A stretch of 8,384 nucleotides of DNA from the NCBI GenBank assembly GCA_900757465.1, contig CAAENY010000102.1, forward strand, positions 1-8,384, written 5' to 3'. The position numbers and the translations under genes are program-made. Below the pieces are notes generated by a model. The model was not told where the DNA came from and made no database searches. It saw only the letters and a program-made list of their open reading frames with translations. Source of the DNA: an uncultured Collinsella sp. Lineage in GTDB: Bacteria; Actinomycetota; Coriobacteriia; Coriobacteriales; Coriobacteriaceae. Shown one piece after another: positions 5,986 through 8,384 of the stretch. Positions within the stretch are counted from its first letter, which is position 1; the number at the start of each line of letters is the position of its first letter.

Positions 5986-6876
5986 TTACTGAAGCGCCTG
6001 CGCGCCCAGGGCCAGGCAGCCCATGATGCCCTGCTTGCCCTCAAGGCTGTTGTTGACAATATAGGTATCGATGTCGTTGACCTCGGGCGTGACGATATAA
6101 CCGTTGAGCATCTCGGCGCACTTCTTGCGCGCGAGCGGCACGATGGGGGTGTGGTCGGCCACGCCGCCACCGATGATGATCTTTTGCGGCGCGTAGCACA
6201 GCGTGTAGGTCATGAGCGCCTGTGCCAGATAGCCTGCGAGCAGGTCCATGGCCTCCGGGTCATCGGCCATGTCTCCGGCGCTCTTGCCATCCCAGCGCTT
6301 TTTAACGCCGGGGCCGGCGATGAGACCCTCGAGGCAATTGTCGTGGAAGGGGCAGGCGCTGTGCTCGCCAATGGTGTCGCGCGGGTCGCGCGTGACCAGG
6401 ATGTGGCCGGCCTCGGGATGCATCATGCCGTGTACGAGCTTACCGCCCGAGAGCACGCCGGCGCCCACGCCGGTGCCGATGGTCAGATACACAACGTCAG
6501 TGAGGCCCTGGGCGCAACCAAAGGTGACCTCGCCCAGGCAGGCGACGTTGACGTCGGTGTCGTAGCCGCAGGGGATATTGAGCTCGTTTTGGATAGTGCC
6601 CAGCAGGTCAAAGTAGCGCCATGCCGTTTTGGGCGTCTCCAGGATCTTGCCGTATTGGGGCGAGGCAGGGTTGACTGCGGTGGGGCCAAAGGCGCCGATG
6701 CCCAGCGCGGCGATGCCCTTGTCGGCAAACCATGCATTGACGGCCTCAACGGTCTCCTGCGGGGTCGTGGTCGCGATCTGCTCACGCTCCAGGACCGTAC
6801 CGTCTGCATAGCCCGTGGCGCAGACCATCTTGGTGCCGCCGGCCTCGAGCGCTCCGATAAGCTGCTGTTCTGCCAT
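5986..6876 (-). CDS. ROK-family sugar kinase, probable fructokinase
   Basis: This 296-residue cytoplasmic kinase phosphorylates a free hexose with ATP. The closest match from memory is the ROK fructokinase group (ScrK of lactic acid bacteria, YdhR/GmuE of Bacillus), giving fructose 6-phosphate. Seen: N-terminal phosphate-binding EAGGTK (11-16), GIGAFGP (59-65) followed by TPKTAWRYFDLLG (81-93) as in fructokinases, and the catalytic aspartate in YDTDVN (probably Asp108). Also seen are GTGVGAG (134-140) and the ROK zinc site: His158 in EAGH and Cys175, His178, Cys181 in CPFHDNC. GGGV (236-239) belongs to the second nucleotide-binding half. The length is normal and no key residue is missing. GAGAGGA lies five bases before the ATG. 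Substrate choice between fructose, mannose and glucose is inferred from similarity. No sugar transporter or hydrolase lies beside it in the window. Confidence 0.9.
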   Translation of the reverse strand: MAEQQLIGALEAGGTKMVCATGYADGTVLEREQIATTTPQETVEAVNAWFADKGIAALGIGAFGPTAVNPASPQYGKILETPKTAWRYFDLLGTIQNELNIPCGYDTDVNVACLGEVTFGCAQGLTDVVYLTIGTGVGAGVLSGGKLVHGMMHPEAGHILVTRDPRDTIGEHSACPFHDNCLEGLIAGPGVKKRWDGKSAGDMADDPEAMDLLAGYLAQALMTYTLCYAPQKIIIGGGVADHTPIVPLARKKCAEMLNGYIVTPEVNDIDTYIVNNSLEGKQGIMGCLALGAQALQ

Positions 6877-6881
6877 AGTAT

Positions 6882-6888
6882 TCCTCTC
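6882..6888 (-). promoter_or_regulatory. Ribosome-binding site of the ROK kinase
   Basis: On the minus strand GAGAGGA lies five bases before the ATG (6876-6874). It is a good Shine-Dalgarno match and fixes the start. Confidence 0.8.
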
Positions 6889-6914
6889 TCTGGGACGAGT
6901 TGCTCCGTGACTAA

Positions 6915-6942
6915 AGTATAGGGCTCTAAACCATTTAAGAAA
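6915..6942 (-). promoter_or_regulatory. Probable promoter of the ROK kinase
   Basis: Read on the minus strand, the -10 box TATACT is at 6920-6915. The -35 is weak: TTTCTT at 6942-6937, with a 16-base spacer. The start point would fall near 6908, leaving a leader of about 30 bases. A strong -10 with a poor -35 suggests a regulated or activator-dependent promoter. Confidence 0.5.
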
Positions 6943-6951
6943 GCGCTATAA
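6938..6951. promoter_or_regulatory. cre-like / LacI-family operator candidate
   Basis: AGAAAGCGCTATAA fits the catabolite-response consensus TGWNANCGNTNWCA except at positions 1 and 13, with the central CG and palindromic AGCGCT intact. It overlaps the -35 region of the kinase promoter, where a LacI/GalR-family repressor would block transcription. It also runs into the T-run side of the neighbouring terminator. No regulator gene is in view. Confidence 0.35.
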
Positions 6952-6992
6952 AAAGAAGCCTCGCAACGTGGCGGGCGGTGCGGGGCTTCTTT
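6951..6992 (-). terminator. Intrinsic terminator of the aminotransferase gene
   Basis: On the minus strand a 14-position stem (6992-6979 with 6965-6952) carries one C-A mismatch and a 13-base loop. CTTTTTATA follows, providing the U run. It begins 26 bases after the aminotransferase stop and separates it from the kinase downstream. Confidence 0.85.
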
Positions 6993-7017
6993 GGTTGCTT
7001 TAGTTGCCGGGCCGTCC

Positions 7018-8199
7018 TTACCCGCGCGGCTTGATTTTATCACGTAGCGACTTGAGGTTCTCCAGTGCCGCGTTAAGCGTCTCGTCCCGCTTGGCAAAGT
7101 GGAAACGAATCAGATGGTTGACGGGCTCGCGGAAGAAGCTCGAGCCGGGCACGGCGCCCACGCCCACCTTGGATGCGAGGTCCTCGCAGAATTCGAGGTC
7201 GCTGTCATAGCCAAACTCAGAGATGTCCATCATGACGTAGTAGGCGCCCTGCGGCACGTTATGCTCAAGACCGATGCTATCGAGCCCCTGGCAGAACAGG
7301 TCGCGTTTGGCGGTGTAGAGGTCGAGGACCTCATCGTAATAGCTGTCGTCGAAGTTGAGGGCGGTGACAACGGCTTCCTGCAGGGGAGCGGCGGCACCCA
7401 CGGTGAGAAAGTCGTGGACCTTCTTGATGCGCTCGGTGATCTGGGCCGGGGCGATGGTGTAGCCCAGACGCCAGCCGGTGATGGAGTACGTCTTAGACAG
7501 CGAGCTGCAGCTGATGGTTCGCTCGAACATGCCGGGCAGCGTGGCCATGTAGACGTGCTCATGGGGCGCGTAGACGATGTGCTCGTAGACTTCGTCGGTG
7601 ATGCAGTACGCGTCGTACTTTTTGCACAGGTCGGCGATAAAGGTGAGCTCTTCGCGCGTAAAGACCTTGCCGCAGGGGTTGGAAGGGTTGCACAGGACGA
7701 TGGCCTTGGGGTCGTTGTCGCGGAAGGCAGCCTCGAGCGCCTCGCGGTCAAAGTCGAATGTGGGCGGGTTGAGCGGTACATAGATGGGCTCGGCACCCGA
7801 GAGAATGGTGTCAGCGCCGTAGTTCTCGTAGAACGGCGAGAAGATGACGACCTTGTCTCCGGGGTTCGTAACCGTCATCATGGCGGCCATCATGGCCTCG
7901 GTGGAGCCGCAGGTGACCACGATATTCTGGTTGGGGTCGATCGGCATGCCCATAAAGTGCTCCTGTTTGGCGGCGAGCGCCTCGCGCATGGCCTGGGAGC
8001 CCCAGGTAATGGAGTACTGGTGGTAGAGCGGCTTGGGGTCGGCGGCGATGGTGCTCAGGCTGTTGAGCAGCTGCGCCGGAGGATCGAAGTCGGGGAAGCC
8101 CTGCGAGAGATTGACGGCATCGTACTTATTGGAGATGCGTGTCATGCGGCGGATGACCGAATCGGTAAATGTTGCCGTGCGGTTGGAGAGTTCTTTCAT
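7018..8199 (-). CDS. PLP-dependent class I/II aminotransferase
   Basis: This 393-residue fold-type I aminotransferase transfers an amino group between an amino acid and a 2-oxo acid, using pyridoxal phosphate in the cytoplasm. Seen: SQGFPDFDPP (32-41) in the N-terminal arm and GSTEA (98-102) in the phosphate-binding region. NPSNPCGKVF (171-180) supplies the Asn that contacts the cofactor, and TDEVYEH (201-207) supplies Asp202 and Tyr205. SSLSKTYSITGWRLGY (232-247) has the Schiff-base lysine Lys236, and RFHFAK (365-370) has the carboxylate-binding Arg365. The set is complete and the length usual. The pattern resembles the kynurenine/glutamine transaminase and methionine aminotransferase (YbdL) group, and also PatA-type enzymes. 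The substrate cannot be fixed from sequence alone, so no symbol is given. GAAAGGA lies five bases before the ATG. It has its own terminator. Confidence 0.93.
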   Translation of the reverse strand: MKELSNRTATFTDSVIRRMTRISNKYDAVNLSQGFPDFDPPAQLLNSLSTIAADPKPLYHQYSITWGSQAMREALAAKQEHFMGMPIDPNQNIVVTCGSTEAMMAAMMTVTNPGDKVVIFSPFYENYGADTILSGAEPIYVPLNPPTFDFDREALEAAFRDNDPKAIVLCNPSNPCGKVFTREELTFIADLCKKYDAYCITDEVYEHIVYAPHEHVYMATLPGMFERTISCSSLSKTYSITGWRLGYTIAPAQITERIKKVHDFLTVGAAAPLQEAVVTALNFDDSYYDEVLDLYTAKRDLFCQGLDSIGLEHNVPQGAYYVMMDISEFGYDSDLEFCEDLASKVGVGAVPGSSFFREPVNHLIRFHFAKRDETLNAALENLKSLRDKIKPRG

Positions 8200-8204
8200 G
8201 CCGG

Positions 8205-8211
8205 TCCTTTC
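8205..8211 (-). promoter_or_regulatory. Ribosome-binding site of the aminotransferase
   Basis: GAAAGGA on the minus strand lies five bases before the ATG (8199-8197), supporting that start codon. Confidence 0.8.
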
Positions 8212-8230
8212 GAGGATTTGCAGTGGGGCA

Positions 8231-8236
8231 AGTTTA
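8231..8236 (-). promoter_or_regulatory. Candidate -10 box for the aminotransferase
   Basis: TAAACT on the minus strand (8236-8231) would give a leader of about 25 bases. At the correct distance upstream there is only AATTCC or CAATTC, so no -35 is recognisable. This is the best candidate in the spacer but weak. Confidence 0.3.
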
Positions 8237-8259
8237 CTCCTATGGAACCGGTGGGAATT

Positions 8260-8278
8260 GCTCGAAACGCGCTCGAAA
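8260..8278 (-). repeat. Pair of 8-base direct repeats upstream of the aminotransferase
   Basis: TTTCGAGC occurs twice on the minus strand (8278-8271 and 8267-8260), 11 bases apart from start to start, about one helical turn. The repeats lie just upstream of the expected -35 position, a usual place for an activator site. The rest of the spacer to 8384 shows no convincing gene on either strand. Confidence 0.4.
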
Positions 8279-8384
8279 AACTCTTTGGTTGATTTTCAAT
8301 CTCAACGCAACAGCCTGAACGGTGTTAGCGTTTCCGCAGCTAGCGCAACGCGGGAATAGCTCCCGGCACCTGGCCGTCACCTCG

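Noticed and set aside
5851..6921. Plus-strand open frame of 356 codons opposite the ROK kinase
   Set aside because: The minus-strand frame carries all ROK catalytic and zinc motifs. The plus frame starts inside the VanZ terminator and resembles no family.
7099..8292. Plus-strand open frame of 397 codons opposite the aminotransferase
   Set aside because: It is a shadow of an aminotransferase with complete active-site motifs on the minus strand, and has no supporting ribosome-binding site or motif.
8280..8384. Possible 3' end of another minus-strand gene at the right edge
   Set aside because: The minus strand has short open stretches at the edge in more than one frame, too short to choose a frame or recognise a product, so none is annotated.

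Overview
This window looks like chromosomal housekeeping DNA from a high-GC Gram-positive bacterium. The coding style, the argS-rho neighbourhood and a Rho factor with a very long Ala/Lys/Arg/Glu-rich N-terminal extension point to Actinomycetota, and my best guess is a gut Coriobacteriia of the Collinsella type. That placement comes from recognition and is not proven by any marker here. I found no rRNA, tRNA, CRISPR array, transposase gene or phage gene.

Layout. Bases 2-619 are the 3' part of argS (arginyl-tRNA synthetase), closed by a strong intrinsic terminator. A 528-base non-coding gap follows (620-1147). It holds a structured element bounded by a 28-base imperfect inverted repeat (740-893), then a promoter and a roughly 140-base leader for rho. 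rho (1148-3703, GTG start) encodes an 851-residue termination factor and is itself followed by an intrinsic terminator. A 311-base gap (3704-4014) carries that terminator, a good sigma70-type promoter and a leader. This promoter probably drives a two-gene unit: an unrecognised protein with two N-terminal membrane helices and a long acidic tail (4015-5415), and 7 bases later a VanZ-family membrane protein (5423-5872).

The right half is transcribed leftwards. A ROK-family sugar kinase, most likely a fructokinase (5986-6876), converges on the VanZ gene, and the two share one symmetrical terminator (5858-5902). Upstream of it lies a class I/II PLP-dependent aminotransferase (7018-8199). A terminator in the 141-base gap separates these two genes, and the kinase has its own promoter with a LacI-family/cre-like site over its -35 region, so they are probably independent units. 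The last 185 bases hold the aminotransferase ribosome-binding site, a weak -10 and a pair of direct repeats.

Functionally the genes are unrelated housekeeping functions: translation, transcription termination, envelope, sugar phosphorylation and amino-acid metabolism. The items most worth a second look are the inverted-repeat element before rho, the rho leader with alternative pairings and an overlapping mini-ORF, the 430-residue extension of Rho, and the uncharacterised two-helix protein coupled to VanZ.
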